DNA of 64,000 nt from Bacillota bacterium (GTDB lineage Bacteria > Bacillota > Clostridia > Acetivibrionales > Acetivibrionaceae). Below the pieces are notes generated by a model. It was not told the origin of the DNA. It saw only the letters and a list, made by a program, of their open reading frames with translations, and ran no database searches. A program made the position numbers and the translations under genes. Location of the stretch: the NCBI GenBank assembly GCA_023398495.1, contig JAEWSG010000226.1, forward strand, positions 88,027 to 152,026. Direction: 5' to 3'. Positions 35,040 through 44,522 of the stretch are shown here, in pieces (within the stretch, counting starts at the first letter, position 1; each line of letters opens with the position of its first letter).

Positions 35040-36437
35040 ATGAAAAGAACTTCAAGAATTATTTCTCTAATTTTTACGGCATGTTTTACAGTAGGAACGA
35101 TTTTAACAGGATGCAGCAGTTCAAGCGACACACCGGAAAAGCGGACTGACGCTGACACTTCTGATAAGACACCAGTCACTTTAAAGTTTACGTACTGGGG
35201 AAGTCCTGACGAGAAAAAAGCAATTGAGGGTGCTTGTGAAAAATTTACTGAAAAGTATCCATGGATTACAGTTAAAACTATTCAGATTCCAAATTCCGAT
35301 TATAATGCAAAGTTAACAGCTATGGCAGCTGGTAATGACATGCCCGATACAGGTTATATGACTGGTGACTTAGGGGAAACATGGGCAAATCAAGGGAAAT
35401 TTGTAAACCTTTTTGATATGTTTGCTAAGGATACTGAAATAAAAAAAGAAGATTTTCTGGATTACATTTGGTATAAGCTAACACCTGATAATGCTTGGGG
35501 AATCAGTACTGCGGGTGAGTGCTTCGGACTCTATTATAACAAAGATCTTTTAAAAGCTGCCGGTATCGATTCACTTCCTACGACAGCCGATAAAGCTATG
35601 ACTTGGGATGAATTTGTTGAACTTGCCAAGAAATTAACAATTGACAAGAACGGTAAAACAGCTGCAGAGCCTGGTTTTGATCCAAAGAATATAAAGCAAT
35701 ACGGATTTATGTTTGAAACTTGGGATCAACCTATAAATAATTTTATCTTTAGTAATGGTGGAGAATGGGCATCAAAAGACGGCACAAAGTTCACACTTAA
35801 TTCTCCCGAATCTCAAGAAGCTATTCAAAAATTAGCTGATCTGATAAATGTACATCATGTTTCACCATCACCACTTGCAGCTAAATCACTGCCGGCAATG
35901 AATATTGCATTACAATCCAAACTCACAGCAATGGCACTTGGTGGACAATGGATAAACCTTGATCTTGGAAATGCAAAAGTTAATTATGATATTGGTGTGT
36001 TACCAAAACTCAAAAACAGTATAACCGTTGGACTTAGTGGTGCTACGGTACTCTTTAAAGAATCTAAACATCCTGATGAGGCTTGGATGTTATTTAAGTG
36101 GATGTCAAATCCGGAAGGTGCCATCGAATTATATTCTAGCGGGCTTTGGATGCCGACTATGAAAAAATGGTACACTGATGAGGAACTTGTTAAAAAATGG
36201 GTTGATGCTAACCCGGCAGCTCATCCTGCAGGGTTTAAAGATGCTATGATGAATCAGTTAATGCAAAATGGTGTTCCTCAATCTCAGTATTATTTGAAAA
36301 ATTATGCGAAACTCGTTCCAATAGTAACGGCTGCATGGGATCAAGTATGGATGGGTAAAAAGACAGCTGCTGAAGCTATGAATGAGATGGAGCCAAAGGC
36401 TCAAGCAGAATTTAAAGGTCGTTATGATGCAAACTAA
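35040..36437 (+). CDS. Sugar ABC transporter substrate-binding lipoprotein
   Basis: 465 residues. A lipoprotein signal peptide ends in LTGC (Cys25), then a Ser/Asp-rich linker. The periplasmic-binding fold of family 1 (SBP_bac_1) follows, with VTLKFTYWGSPDEKKAIEGACEKFTEKYPWITVK, TAMAAGNDMPDTGYM, and the closing MFKWMSNPEGAIELYSSG region. It delivers oligosaccharide to the two permeases encoded next. Adjacent GH127 suggests arabino-oligosaccharides. Ribosome site AGGGGGG. No ATPase gene is present; such CUT1 importers usually share an MsmK-type ATPase encoded elsewhere. Confidence 0.92.
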   Translation: MKRTSRIISLIFTACFTVGTILTGCSSSSDTPEKRTDADTSDKTPVTLKFTYWGSPDEKKAIEGACEKFTEKYPWITVKTIQIPNSDYNAKLTAMAAGNDMPDTGYMTGDLGETWANQGKFVNLFDMFAKDTEIKKEDFLDYIWYKLTPDNAWGISTAGECFGLYYNKDLLKAAGIDSLPTTADKAMTWDEFVELAKKLTIDKNGKTAAEPGFDPKNIKQYGFMFETWDQPINNFIFSNGGEWASKDGTKFTLNSPESQEAIQKLADLINVHHVSPSPLAAKSLPAMNIALQSKLTAMALGGQWINLDLGNAKVNYDIGVLPKLKNSITVGLSGATVLFKESKHPDEAWMLFKWMSNPEGAIELYSSGLWMPTMKKWYTDEELVKKWVDANPAAHPAGFKDAMMNQLMQNGVPQSQYYLKNYAKLVPIVTAAWDQVWMGKKTAAEAMNEMEPKAQAEFKGRYDAN

Positions 36438-36453
36438 ATAGAAATTTCGGTTT

Positions 36454-36477
36454 AAAGCCTGAGAATTCTCAGGCTTT
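36454..36477 (+). other. Perfect 24-nt palindrome between binding protein and permease genes
   Basis: AAAGCCTGAGAA joined to TTCTCAGGCTTT, with only a weak T tract after it. Such intercistronic hairpins typically attenuate or stabilise the upstream message, giving more binding protein than permease. Confidence 0.7.
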
Positions 36478-36508
36478 ATTTGAAAATCTTGTAAAAGAGG
36501 AAAAGCTT

Positions 36509-37471
36509 ATGGAAAACAATTTATGTATTACTCAAGAGACTGTTTTAAGGAATAGAAAAAGAAACATTAATAAATTAAAAATAGGATTGCTTTTTACTGC
36601 ACCGGTTTTACTCGGCTATACAATATTTGTGTTTATTCCGCTGATTGTAACTGTTGTTTTAAGTTTTACAAATTTCTCATTAGGTGCAAGTAACAATGAG
36701 TTTATAGGTTTGGAAAATTATATAAATATGTTTAGCGGACAGGATGTGTATTTCTGGCCTTCAGTAAAAGCAACTTTATTATATGTTTTTGGAAGCGTTC
36801 CATTAACTATTATTTTTTCTTTTCTAATTGCAGTTTTATTAAATACAAAAATAAAAGGACGTACCATATTTAGAGCTATATTTTATCTACCGGTTGTAAT
36901 ACCTCTTGCTTCAGCATGTTCTATCTGGCTTTGGATGTTTCAGCCGGATTTCGGAGTAATTAATCAAATTTTAAAACAGATAGGACTTCCGGGTGGAACT
37001 TGGCTGTCATTGGATACTACAGTTATTCCATCATTTATCCTGGTAAGTTTATGGATATGCGGTAACACAATCGTTATTTTCCTGGCAGGATTGCAGGGAA
37101 TTCCAACACAATTATATGAAGCCGTTAATGTTGATGGAGGCAATTCATGGCATAAATTAATTTATGTAACTATCCCTATGACGTCACCAATTATATTTTT
37201 TAATACTGTAATAGGCGTAATTAATGCTTTCCAGACGTTTGTACAAACAGCAGTATTGACACCCGGTTATAGCCAGATGATGATGGGACAGCCGAACAAT
37301 TCAGGCCTTCTATACGTTCCGTATATTTATATAAAAGCTTTTAGGTTTTCACAAATGGGTGCTGCCAGTGCTTCTGCTATCATACTTCTTATTGTAATTG
37401 CTCTTTTCACATTAATTTTCTTTAAATTGCAGAACACATTGGTATTCTATGAAGGCGGTGATAAAAAATGA
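36509..37471 (+). CDS. Sugar ABC transporter permease (MalF/UgpA type)
   Basis: 320 residues with six strongly hydrophobic segments. The first is LLFTAPVLLGYTIFVFIPLIVTVVL and the last is SAIILLIVIALFTLIFF. The EAA loop that contacts the ATPase reads LYEAVNVDGGNSWHKLIYVTIP, matching the EAA-x3-G consensus. It overlaps the second permease by 4 nt. Forms the heterodimeric membrane channel of the importer. Confidence 0.93.
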   Translation: MENNLCITQETVLRNRKRNINKLKIGLLFTAPVLLGYTIFVFIPLIVTVVLSFTNFSLGASNNEFIGLENYINMFSGQDVYFWPSVKATLLYVFGSVPLTIIFSFLIAVLLNTKIKGRTIFRAIFYLPVVIPLASACSIWLWMFQPDFGVINQILKQIGLPGGTWLSLDTTVIPSFILVSLWICGNTIVIFLAGLQGIPTQLYEAVNVDGGNSWHKLIYVTIPMTSPIIFFNTVIGVINAFQTFVQTAVLTPGYSQMMMGQPNNSGLLYVPYIYIKAFRFSQMGAASASAIILLIVIALFTLIFFKLQNTLVFYEGGDKK

Positions 37472-38301
37472 AAGAAACCTCAAAAGTTGAAAAAATTATA
37501 GTATATACAGTATTGATAATAGTCTCTCTTATTTGTGTATTCCCTGTTTACTGGATGGTAAGAACAGCAGTAGTCAGCTCCGGAAACATTTTTTCACCGG
37601 ATCTGAAATTATTTCCCCCGGAAGTTATATTGGATAATTTTAAAAATGCTATGACAGCACTGCCTTTTAGCACTTACTTTTTAAATTCACTATTTGTTAC
37701 AATAGCTAATGTAATTGGTGTTTTATTAACAAGTTCTATGTGTGCTTATGGTTTTTCAAGGGTTGATTGGCCCGGGAGGGACAAAGTTTTCGGTATAATG
37801 ATGACAGCTTTGATGCTGCCGCTGGCAGTTCTTATGATTCCTCATTTTATCGGCTGGAGCTTTCTTGGACTAACCGATACTTTTGCACCAATAACAATTC
37901 CTGCATTTTTCGGAGGAGGATTATTCAATATTTTTCTATTAAGGCAATTTTTCCTCGGAATACCGAAAGCAATTGATGAGGCAGCATATATTGACGGTGC
38001 AAGTCATTTTAGAATATTCTGGTCAATTATTCTTCCATTAAGTAAGCAGCCATTAATTGTTGTAGGTTTGTTAACTTTCCTCAGCAACTGGAATTCATAC
38101 CTGGAACCGATGATTTATATATCTTCTGAAGAGAAGTTCACATTAATGTTGGGATTAAATCAGTTTATGGGAGGATACAATGCTCAATGGAATTTAATGA
38201 TGGCAGCGGTTACCATTATTGTTATCCCGTCACTTGTATTATACCTGTTTGCACAAAAACATCTGATTGAAGGTATTGCTACTACAGGTATTAAGGGATA
38301 A
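37468..38301 (+). CDS. Sugar ABC transporter permease (MalG/UgpE type)
   Basis: 277 residues, six hydrophobic segments. The N-terminal IIVYTVLIIVSLICVFPVYWMV is usual for this partner type, and the EAA loop reads AIDEAAYIDGASHFRIFWSIILPLSKQP. The start ATG overlaps the preceding stop (ATGA). It is followed after 56 nt by the GH127 gene, with a GGAGGG ribosome site, so uptake and intracellular hydrolysis are probably one transcript. Confidence 0.93.
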   Translation: MKETSKVEKIIVYTVLIIVSLICVFPVYWMVRTAVVSSGNIFSPDLKLFPPEVILDNFKNAMTALPFSTYFLNSLFVTIANVIGVLLTSSMCAYGFSRVDWPGRDKVFGIMMTALMLPLAVLMIPHFIGWSFLGLTDTFAPITIPAFFGGGLFNIFLLRQFFLGIPKAIDEAAYIDGASHFRIFWSIILPLSKQPLIVVGLLTFLSNWNSYLEPMIYISSEEKFTLMLGLNQFMGGYNAQWNLMMAAVTIIVIPSLVLYLFAQKHLIEGIATTGIKG

Positions 38302-38357
38302 AGGTTAAAATAAGGTGTTTCTACAATATTTAAGAATTACAAGTTGGAGGGTTAATA

Positions 38358-40307
38358 ATGAAACCGACAAAAAAACATAATTTATTGCCGCTAAATAAAG
38401 TCAAAATTAGTGATAACTTTTGGTCAAAATATATAAAACTTATACATGATGAAGTGATTCCTTATCAATGGGAAGCACTAAATGACAGAATTGAAGATGC
38501 AGAGCCTAGTCATTCAATAAAGAATTTCAGAATTGCAGCAGGGCTTGAGCAGGGTGAATTCTACGGCTTTGTATTTCAGGATACCGATGTTGCGAAATGG
38601 CTGGAAGCTGTAGCTTATAGGCTTGAAACTAATCCTGATAAAGACTTGGAAACTATAGCTGATGAAGTTATAGAACTTATTGAAAAATCACAGCAACCAG
38701 ATGGGTATCTAAATACGTATTATACAATTAAAGAACCCAAAAACAGATATACAAACCTTCGCGAGTGTCATGAGTTATATACTGCAGGGCATATGATGGA
38801 AGCAGCTGTAGCGTATTATAAAGCAACAGGAAAAACAAAGCTTTTGGATGTAATGAGAAAATTTGCCGATCATATTGATTTGGTATTTGGAACTCAGCCG
38901 GGAAAAATACCAGGCTATGACGGGCATCAGGAAATTGAACTGGCCTTAGTAAAACTTTATGAAGTAACAGGAGAAGAAAAATACCTAAATCTCAGCAAAT
39001 ACTTCCTTGATGAAAGAGGTCGTGAGCCATATTATTTTGATATAGAATATGAGAAAAGAGGTTCTACGAAACATTTTCCTGATGACGTAATGTATAATAG
39101 AAATTATTCGCAATCTCACTTGCCTGTTAGAGAACAGAAAACAACAGAAGGGCATGCAGTTAGAGCTGTATATATGCTGACTGCAATGGCGGATATAGCT
39201 GATTTAACAGAAGATGCGGGATTATTGGATGCTTGTCGGAACATGTGGAATAATATGGTTAATAGGAGAATGTATATAACGGGCGGTATCGGTTCTATGT
39301 CTTGGGGAGAATCATTTTCATTTGATTATGATCTGCCGAACAACCTCATGTATACAGAAACATGTGCTTCAATCGGATTGGTCTTTTTTGCTCAAAGGAT
39401 GCTTTTAATTGAGCCTAAGAGCAAATATGCCGATGAAATGGAACGTGCATTATATAATAATATACTTGCCGGAATGGCACAGGATGGAAAGAGCTTCTTC
39501 TATGTAAATCCATTAGAGGTACTACCTGAAGCCTGTGAAAAAAATAACAATTATAAACATGTAAAACCGGTTAGACAGAAATGGTTCAGCTGTGCCTGTT
39601 GTCCTCCGAATATTGCAAGATTGCTGTCTTCACTCGGACAGTATATATACACTGTAAAGGAAAGTATTGTTTATACACATCTATATATAGGAAGCAAAGC
39701 AACAATTAAGGTTGGTGATGAAGAGCTTATTTTAGAACAGAAAACGAATTATCCATGGACAGGTGATGTAACATTAAATGTATTGGCCGATACTACCGCT
39801 GAAGTATCAATCGCATTAAGAATTCCTGGATGGTGTAAAAAATATACTTGTTTTATCAATGATTCGCAAATATCACCTTCTGTGATTGATGGATACATTA
39901 TAATAAATCGTATATGGAAAAACAGCGATTTTATCAGATTGGAATTTGATATGCCTGTAATATTAATTAAAGCAAATCCTATGGTTACTTCAAATGCCGG
40001 TAAAATTGCTATACAAAGAGGGCCTTTAATATACTGCCTTGAGGAAGAAGATAACGGTAAAAATTTATCAGCATTGTCATTACCAATAGATAGTGAGTAT
40101 ACTAGTGAGTTTGATAAGGATTTGTTTGGCGGAACTGTTATTATTACAACAAAAGGATTTAGAACAGACAGTAAAAATTGGGACGAGATATTATATAAAG
40201 CTTATGAGGCTGACGATTTGCCCGTCTATGTAAAAGCTGTACCCTATTTTATTTGGGGTAATAGGAATGCTGGTGAAATGTCAGTTTGGATAAGAAACAA
40301 GAATTAA
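38358..40307 (+). CDS. GH127 family protein, putative beta-L-arabinofuranosidase
   Basis: 649 residues, no signal peptide, so cytoplasmic. Residues matching the zinc-cysteine site of Bifidobacterium HypBA1 are visible: Glu318 in SWGESFSFDYDLPN, Cys336 in YTETCASIG, and Cys414-Cys415 in FSCACCPPNIARL, the latter holding the nucleophile. Opening motifs LPLNKVKISDNFWSKYIKLI and QQPDGYLNTYY are typical. It would release L-arabinofuranose from imported oligosaccharides. GH127 members include other activities, so the beta-L-arabinofuranosidase call is by family. It is the last gene of the 35040 operon. Confidence 0.88.
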   Translation: MKPTKKHNLLPLNKVKISDNFWSKYIKLIHDEVIPYQWEALNDRIEDAEPSHSIKNFRIAAGLEQGEFYGFVFQDTDVAKWLEAVAYRLETNPDKDLETIADEVIELIEKSQQPDGYLNTYYTIKEPKNRYTNLRECHELYTAGHMMEAAVAYYKATGKTKLLDVMRKFADHIDLVFGTQPGKIPGYDGHQEIELALVKLYEVTGEEKYLNLSKYFLDERGREPYYFDIEYEKRGSTKHFPDDVMYNRNYSQSHLPVREQKTTEGHAVRAVYMLTAMADIADLTEDAGLLDACRNMWNNMVNRRMYITGGIGSMSWGESFSFDYDLPNNLMYTETCASIGLVFFAQRMLLIEPKSKYADEMERALYNNILAGMAQDGKSFFYVNPLEVLPEACEKNNNYKHVKPVRQKWFSCACCPPNIARLLSSLGQYIYTVKESIVYTHLYIGSKATIKVGDEELILEQKTNYPWTGDVTLNVLADTTAEVSIALRIPGWCKKYTCFINDSQISPSVIDGYIIINRIWKNSDFIRLEFDMPVILIKANPMVTSNAGKIAIQRGPLIYCLEEEDNGKNLSALSLPIDSEYTSEFDKDLFGGTVIITTKGFRTDSKNWDEILYKAYEADDLPVYVKAVPYFIWGNRNAGEMSVWIRNKN

Positions 40308-40343
40308 GCTGCTTTTTCAGAGCTTGGGAATTTAAAAGTAAAA

Positions 40344-40387
40344 GAAACAACATGGACTGTTCCAATAAATATAGTCTATGTTGTTTC
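40344..40387 (+). terminator. Hairpin after the GH127 gene
   Basis: GAAACAACATGGACT and AGTCTATGTTGTTTC form a 15-nt stem with one mismatch and a 14-nt loop, 36 nt beyond the stop. The following sequence is only moderately T-rich, so termination or 3' end protection are both possible. Confidence 0.6.
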
Positions 40388-40451
40388 TCATTTCCCTGTA
40401 TGCCCCAAAGTTCGCTATTGGCAGAAACTAATTAATTATATATAATAGAAT

Positions 40452-40554
40452 TATATTGAACGCGATAAAGATTTTAAATCGTGCTTCAATTTCCTTAATA
40501 AAATATCACGAAAATCAAATTTTCCAAGGTATAATTATTTTCGTGATTTATATA
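40452..40554 (+). repeat. Interspersed two-hairpin repeat, copy 2
   Basis: It starts TATATTGAACGCGATAAAG, forms an imperfect hairpin with ATCGTGCTTCAA, continues through TTTCCTTA and then a perfect 11-bp stem ATCACGAAAAT (40505-40515) with ATTTTCGTGAT (40537-40547) across a 21-nt loop. Relative to copy 1 (8826-8943) the second stem differs at two pairs with both strands changed, so pairing is kept. Confidence 0.8.
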
Positions 40555-40634
40555 GTTAACTTAACTAAATATTTTTGTAAAACTATCCAAGCTTTTATTG
40601 AGTCGAAAATAAGAACATCACATAGATTTAATTA

Positions 40635-40793
40635 TCATACTTCCGCTCGGTATAGAATGGTTTTTTGTTTCATGTTGTCTCTAATATACGTTGTAGTTAT
40701 TGTCTCATAAATATTATCGACTATCTCATATTCAGTCATTACAAAGTCTTTTGCATTTGAATCTTTTATTCTATAATTAGTAACTTCAAACAT
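40635..40793 (-). pseudogene. 52-residue coding-like fragment
   Basis: The minus strand from ATG at 40793 reads MFEVTNYRIKDSNAKDFVM and on through EIVDNIYETITTTYIRDN to YRAEV, with protein-like composition and no internal stop. There is no clear ribosome site, and it sits between a repeat and the response regulator gene. It may be a short gene or the surviving piece of a longer one. I do not recognise a family. Confidence 0.35.
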
Positions 40794-40848
40794 GGATTTT
40801 AGCCATTATTTGGGACTGCAAAAAGTATTTTTTATTTGGAGGTTTCTA

Positions 40849-42447
40849 ATGTACAAGTTGTTGGTGGTTGACGATGAACCAAGGCAAGCAAAATCATTGG
40901 CAGCAATAATAAACTTATTAAAGCCTGATTATGACATATCTATAGCAAATAATGGTCAAGAGGCTTTAGAAAAGATATTAAACGGCTCTTATGACATATT
41001 GTTTACCGACATCAGAATGCCTGTATTGGATGGACTTCAGCTAATTGATATGATAACAAAAAGAGAGCTTAAAATAAAAATTGTAATTTTAAGCGGCTTC
41101 AGCGAGTTTGAATATGCCCAAAAGGCTATACAATACGGAGTGATTGACTACTTGGTTAAACCTATAAGTAAGACAAACCTTAAGAAAACATTGGACGGAA
41201 TAGATGAGTTTCTTAAAAATGAGCAAAAAATCAAATATCAAGAAGATGAAATTATAAAAAAGTTGAATAATACCATGGAGATTTATTTGGATCACCAGTT
41301 AAACAAATGGATCAAAGGTAAAATAAATGAGCATGAACTTAATGATATTGAATCTGTGTTTCCGTGCAGAGGGTATGGACTGGTTTTGGTGACAGTTTTT
41401 AGTACTTCATCTGTTTCTTCCGAAGCAATAGACGAGAAGTTTATTAAATATGCAAAGGATTCAATGAAGGACACACTTAGTGATATCGGTAACTCATTAT
41501 CTTTCTTCTTGGAATCTGAAAGTTGTCAGATGGTTACTATTTTATCAAGCAGCAGCCAATTAAGATTGCAGCTTAGTAAAAATCAAGAGAAAATACTGCT
41601 ATATATCAAAAATTTAAAAGATAACTATGGAAAAATTGCAACAATTGGAGTAGGAAATGAATCCGAGTGTTTAGACAAAAACATATCAGAGTCTTTTAAT
41701 AGTGCTAAAGCAGCTGTTACTCAAAGGTTTTTTGTCGGACTCGAAAAGGTTATATTTTGTGAAAACAACAATGTTATTGTGAACTGTGGTACGTATTCGA
41801 TAGACGATTTTGAAAATGCAATAACAGAGGCGGTAAATAACGGGGATAAGCTTGCTGTTACAAAGATAGTTGTAGAATTTTTTGGAGCTGTAAAAAATAT
41901 TAAAGATATTAATCCGGATAAATTGAGAGAAGATATAATTCATTTATTATTAATTCAAGCTAAAAACATAAACAATTTAATTGATAAAGACAGCTATATT
42001 GCATTGGACAATGAAATAAAACGTGAACCGTATTTTTGCGAAGAATATAAAGAGCTACGGTATTTTACCAATACTGTGCTCGATAAAATTATAGATATTT
42101 CAGACCACAGGTTTGTTGATAAGAAAGGAGTACTTATTAACAAATGTAAAAGATATATTGATGAAAAATATATGGAGGATATTTCGCTTGAAGTAGTAGC
42201 TAACAAATATTTTTTTAACCCTTCATATTTTAGTTCCTTGTTTAAAAGTTATTTAGGAATAGGTTTTTCCGAGTATCTTCTTAATGTAAGAATTCAAAAT
42301 GCCAAAAGACTTTTGATTTGTACTTCGGATAGTATGTCAAGTGTAGCAGCCCAAATTGGATTTAAAGATGCTGCATATTTTAACAGGGTATTTAAACGGG
42401 AGGTTGGGATATCTCCTTTAAAGTTTAGGCGGATGAACGTGAAATAG
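40849..42447 (+). CDS. YesN-type response regulator with AraC DNA-binding domain
   Basis: 532 residues. An N-terminal receiver domain has the acidic pocket VVDDEP (Asp8-Asp9), phospho-acceptor Asp54 in DILFTDIRMP, and the lysine in YLVKPISK. A ~280-residue linker follows, then a C-terminal AraC pair of helix-turn-helices (EVVANKYFFNPSYFSSLFKSYLGIGFSEYL and VAAQIGFKDAAYFNRVFKREVGISPLKFR). ATG at 40849 follows TTGGAGG; the longer frame from 40792 has no ribosome site. It is followed directly by its sensor kinase. It probably activates the duplicated promoters at 34901 and 44301; this is inference from layout. Confidence 0.92.
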   Translation: MYKLLVVDDEPRQAKSLAAIINLLKPDYDISIANNGQEALEKILNGSYDILFTDIRMPVLDGLQLIDMITKRELKIKIVILSGFSEFEYAQKAIQYGVIDYLVKPISKTNLKKTLDGIDEFLKNEQKIKYQEDEIIKKLNNTMEIYLDHQLNKWIKGKINEHELNDIESVFPCRGYGLVLVTVFSTSSVSSEAIDEKFIKYAKDSMKDTLSDIGNSLSFFLESESCQMVTILSSSSQLRLQLSKNQEKILLYIKNLKDNYGKIATIGVGNESECLDKNISESFNSAKAAVTQRFFVGLEKVIFCENNNVIVNCGTYSIDDFENAITEAVNNGDKLAVTKIVVEFFGAVKNIKDINPDKLREDIIHLLLIQAKNINNLIDKDSYIALDNEIKREPYFCEEYKELRYFTNTVLDKIIDISDHRFVDKKGVLINKCKRYIDEKYMEDISLEVVANKYFFNPSYFSSLFKSYLGIGFSEYLLNVRIQNAKRLLICTSDSMSSVAAQIGFKDAAYFNRVFKREVGISPLKFRRMNVK

Positions 42448-42456
42448 GTGAAAATT

Positions 42457-44289
42457 ATGAAATATTTATTAAACATTGCTAACAATTTAACACTCAGGAC
42501 TAAATTAGTTATTACGTATATTTTTCTGATTACAATACCGATTTTTTTTATCAGTTTGAAGTACTATACTGCCAGCACACAAGTAATATCTGACACTGTA
42601 GAAAAAAATGTTTTTGAGATTGTGAAAAAGAATAATGAAATAATTGATGTGAAGTTGTCTTTTATAAAGGATAATATGTTTTCGTTTATAACCGACAAGG
42701 ATTTTGTTAATGCTTTTTCGGGAGTTAATCCTAATGACGACTATAGTTTGCTGTTGCTAGATGATAAAATTAACATTTACCTGAACAAATATTTTTTACA
42801 AAATCAAGACATATACTCTGCCCAGCTTGCTACCAGTTATTTTGTTTTTGGTCCACGTTCTAATTCAAGAACTATTTTTAAAAGTCTTATACCCAAAGAA
42901 AAATATGTGAATTCGCAGATTTATGCAAAGGCAAAAGCTGAAAACGGTAAAATGCAATGGATTCCTACATATGATTTCGGTCAAATGTTCAATATACAAT
43001 ATTTACAGAATGTTGATGTTGATTATAAATATATGTTTGCAGCTATAGTAGGGATAAATAACAGTTTTTATGCGAATAGTGATTTTAGTTTTCCTCAAGG
43101 CATTGAAAAACCGACCTTGATTCTTAATTTTAAAGAAGATTTCTTTCATGAAATTTATAAAAATAGTATCCCTGTTGAAGGAAGTTACTTTTTTGTTATA
43201 GACAATGAGGGATATATCATTTCTCACCAGAACAGAAGCTTATTGACTAAAAAAATAAATTCAAAATGGCTGGAAAAAGTAATATCTTCCGAAAATGGGA
43301 CTGACATTATAGAGATTGATGGGGAAAAAATGATTATTTGCTATAGTATGTCAAGCGTTACGGGTTGGATATCTGCTGTGGTTTTTCCTCCCGATAAACT
43401 GATTGAGCCTATGATTCCTGAGATTAGATCATATACGATATATTTATCTGCTGTATTGGCATTTATATCTACTATTTTTGCTTATATTTTGTCTTTCAAA
43501 ATAACAAACCCTATAATTAAACTGGCGAAGGCTATTAAAAAAACAGGCAAAGGAAGATTTGATTTAAAAATGAGAGAGGAAGGAAGCTTGGAATCTAGAG
43601 AACTGATTCGAAGATTTAATATAATGAATGAAGAAATACAAAAACTTATCATTGAGAATTATGAAATTAAAATAAAAGAAAAAGAAGCTGAAATTAATGC
43701 ATTGAATCTACAATTGGATCCTCACTTTATGTATAATACATTAAACCTTATAAATTTGATATCAATAGAAAATGGTCAAGATGAAATAAGTGAAATGATT
43801 ATCAGTCTCTCGCAGATGCTAAAGTATACCGTAAAAAACAGAGAATCTCTTGTGCCATTTAAATTGGATATTCAATATCTTAAAAGTTATATTTTTATTA
43901 TGACAAAAAGGCTTGAAGGAAAATTTACCGTTTTATACGATATAGATTCGGAACTTGACGAATATTATGTCCCAAAATTTTTCTTACAGCCATTTGTTGA
44001 AAACGCTATTATTCATGCATTTGATTTTGATAAAAAAGGGATTTTAAGAATTTCTTGCAGGATTCATAACGGAATAGGAATACATTACATTGAAGATAAC
44101 GGTAAAGGTATAAGTTCTCAAAGAATAAGAGAAATTTTTGACCCCCAAAAAGGTGCTGTTGGTATAAATAATGTGGACAAGAGAATTAAAGCTATGTTTG
44201 GAAATGAATATGGAGTTTTTATTGAATCCGTTCCTGATATGGGGACTAAAATTACCATTACTCATCCGTTAAAGAGCGATAATATATAA
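42457..44289 (+). CDS. YesM-type membrane sensor histidine kinase
   Basis: 610 residues. A first transmembrane segment (LVITYIFLITIPIFFISL) is followed by a ~280-residue extracytoplasmic dCache-like sensor, a second membrane segment (IYLSAVLAFISTIFAYILSF), and a HAMP-like linker. The His_kinase core is LNLQLDPHFMYNTLNLI with the phospho-histidine. The ATPase part ends FLQPFVENAIIHAF and DNGKGI. AGGTG precedes ATG at 42457, so this start is preferred to GTG at 42448; the two-component genes are 9 nt apart. It likely senses an extracellular sugar, as relatives controlling hemicellulase genes do. Confidence 0.93.
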   Translation: MKYLLNIANNLTLRTKLVITYIFLITIPIFFISLKYYTASTQVISDTVEKNVFEIVKKNNEIIDVKLSFIKDNMFSFITDKDFVNAFSGVNPNDDYSLLLLDDKINIYLNKYFLQNQDIYSAQLATSYFVFGPRSNSRTIFKSLIPKEKYVNSQIYAKAKAENGKMQWIPTYDFGQMFNIQYLQNVDVDYKYMFAAIVGINNSFYANSDFSFPQGIEKPTLILNFKEDFFHEIYKNSIPVEGSYFFVIDNEGYIISHQNRSLLTKKINSKWLEKVISSENGTDIIEIDGEKMIICYSMSSVTGWISAVVFPPDKLIEPMIPEIRSYTIYLSAVLAFISTIFAYILSFKITNPIIKLAKAIKKTGKGRFDLKMREEGSLESRELIRRFNIMNEEIQKLIIENYEIKIKEKEAEINALNLQLDPHFMYNTLNLINLISIENGQDEISEMIISLSQMLKYTVKNRESLVPFKLDIQYLKSYIFIMTKRLEGKFTVLYDIDSELDEYYVPKFFLQPFVENAIIHAFDFDKKGILRISCRIHNGIGIHYIEDNGKGISSQRIREIFDPQKGAVGINNVDKRIKAMFGNEYGVFIESVPDMGTKITITHPLKSDNI

Positions 44290-44300
44290 GGTGGGGGTCT

Positions 44301-44370
44301 AACAATCTAAAGAAAATCCAAAAAAACAAAGTACTTTAAATTTTTTTCGACTCATTTCATACTATAATTA
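44301..44370 (+). promoter_or_regulatory. Duplicated promoter block, copy B (dockerin glycosidase gene)
   Basis: Matches 34901-34970 at 68 of 70 positions, including TATAAT at 44363-44368 and the poor -35. It starts about 12 nt after the kinase stop, so the glycosidase gene has its own promoter. The copy suggests shared control of extracellular hydrolysis and uptake. Confidence 0.72.
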
Positions 44371-44388
44371 AATTGTTATGACTGAAGT

Positions 44389-44434
44389 TATATTGAACGC
44401 GATAAAGATTTTACATCGTGCTTCAATTTCCTTA
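44389..44434 (+). repeat. Interspersed repeat, copy 3 (first hairpin only)
   Basis: 46 nt from TATATTGAACGCGATAAAG to TTTCCTTA, one mismatch to the first half of the 40452 copy. It lies in the leader between promoter copy B and the glycosidase start; promoter copy A has no such insert at the corresponding place. Confidence 0.8.
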
Positions 44435-44522
44435 GGCAGTTTTCTTTCATAAGAATATCATTAATTGTGATTTTTGAAAATATTTCAAATATAGGTCGAA
44501 TTAATTTAAGGGAGGAATATTT

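Noticed and set aside
40792..40848. Longer N-terminus of the response regulator
   Set aside because: The 19 extra residues precede the TTGGAGG ribosome site and are not receiver-domain-like; the ATG at 40849 begins exactly at the receiver fold.
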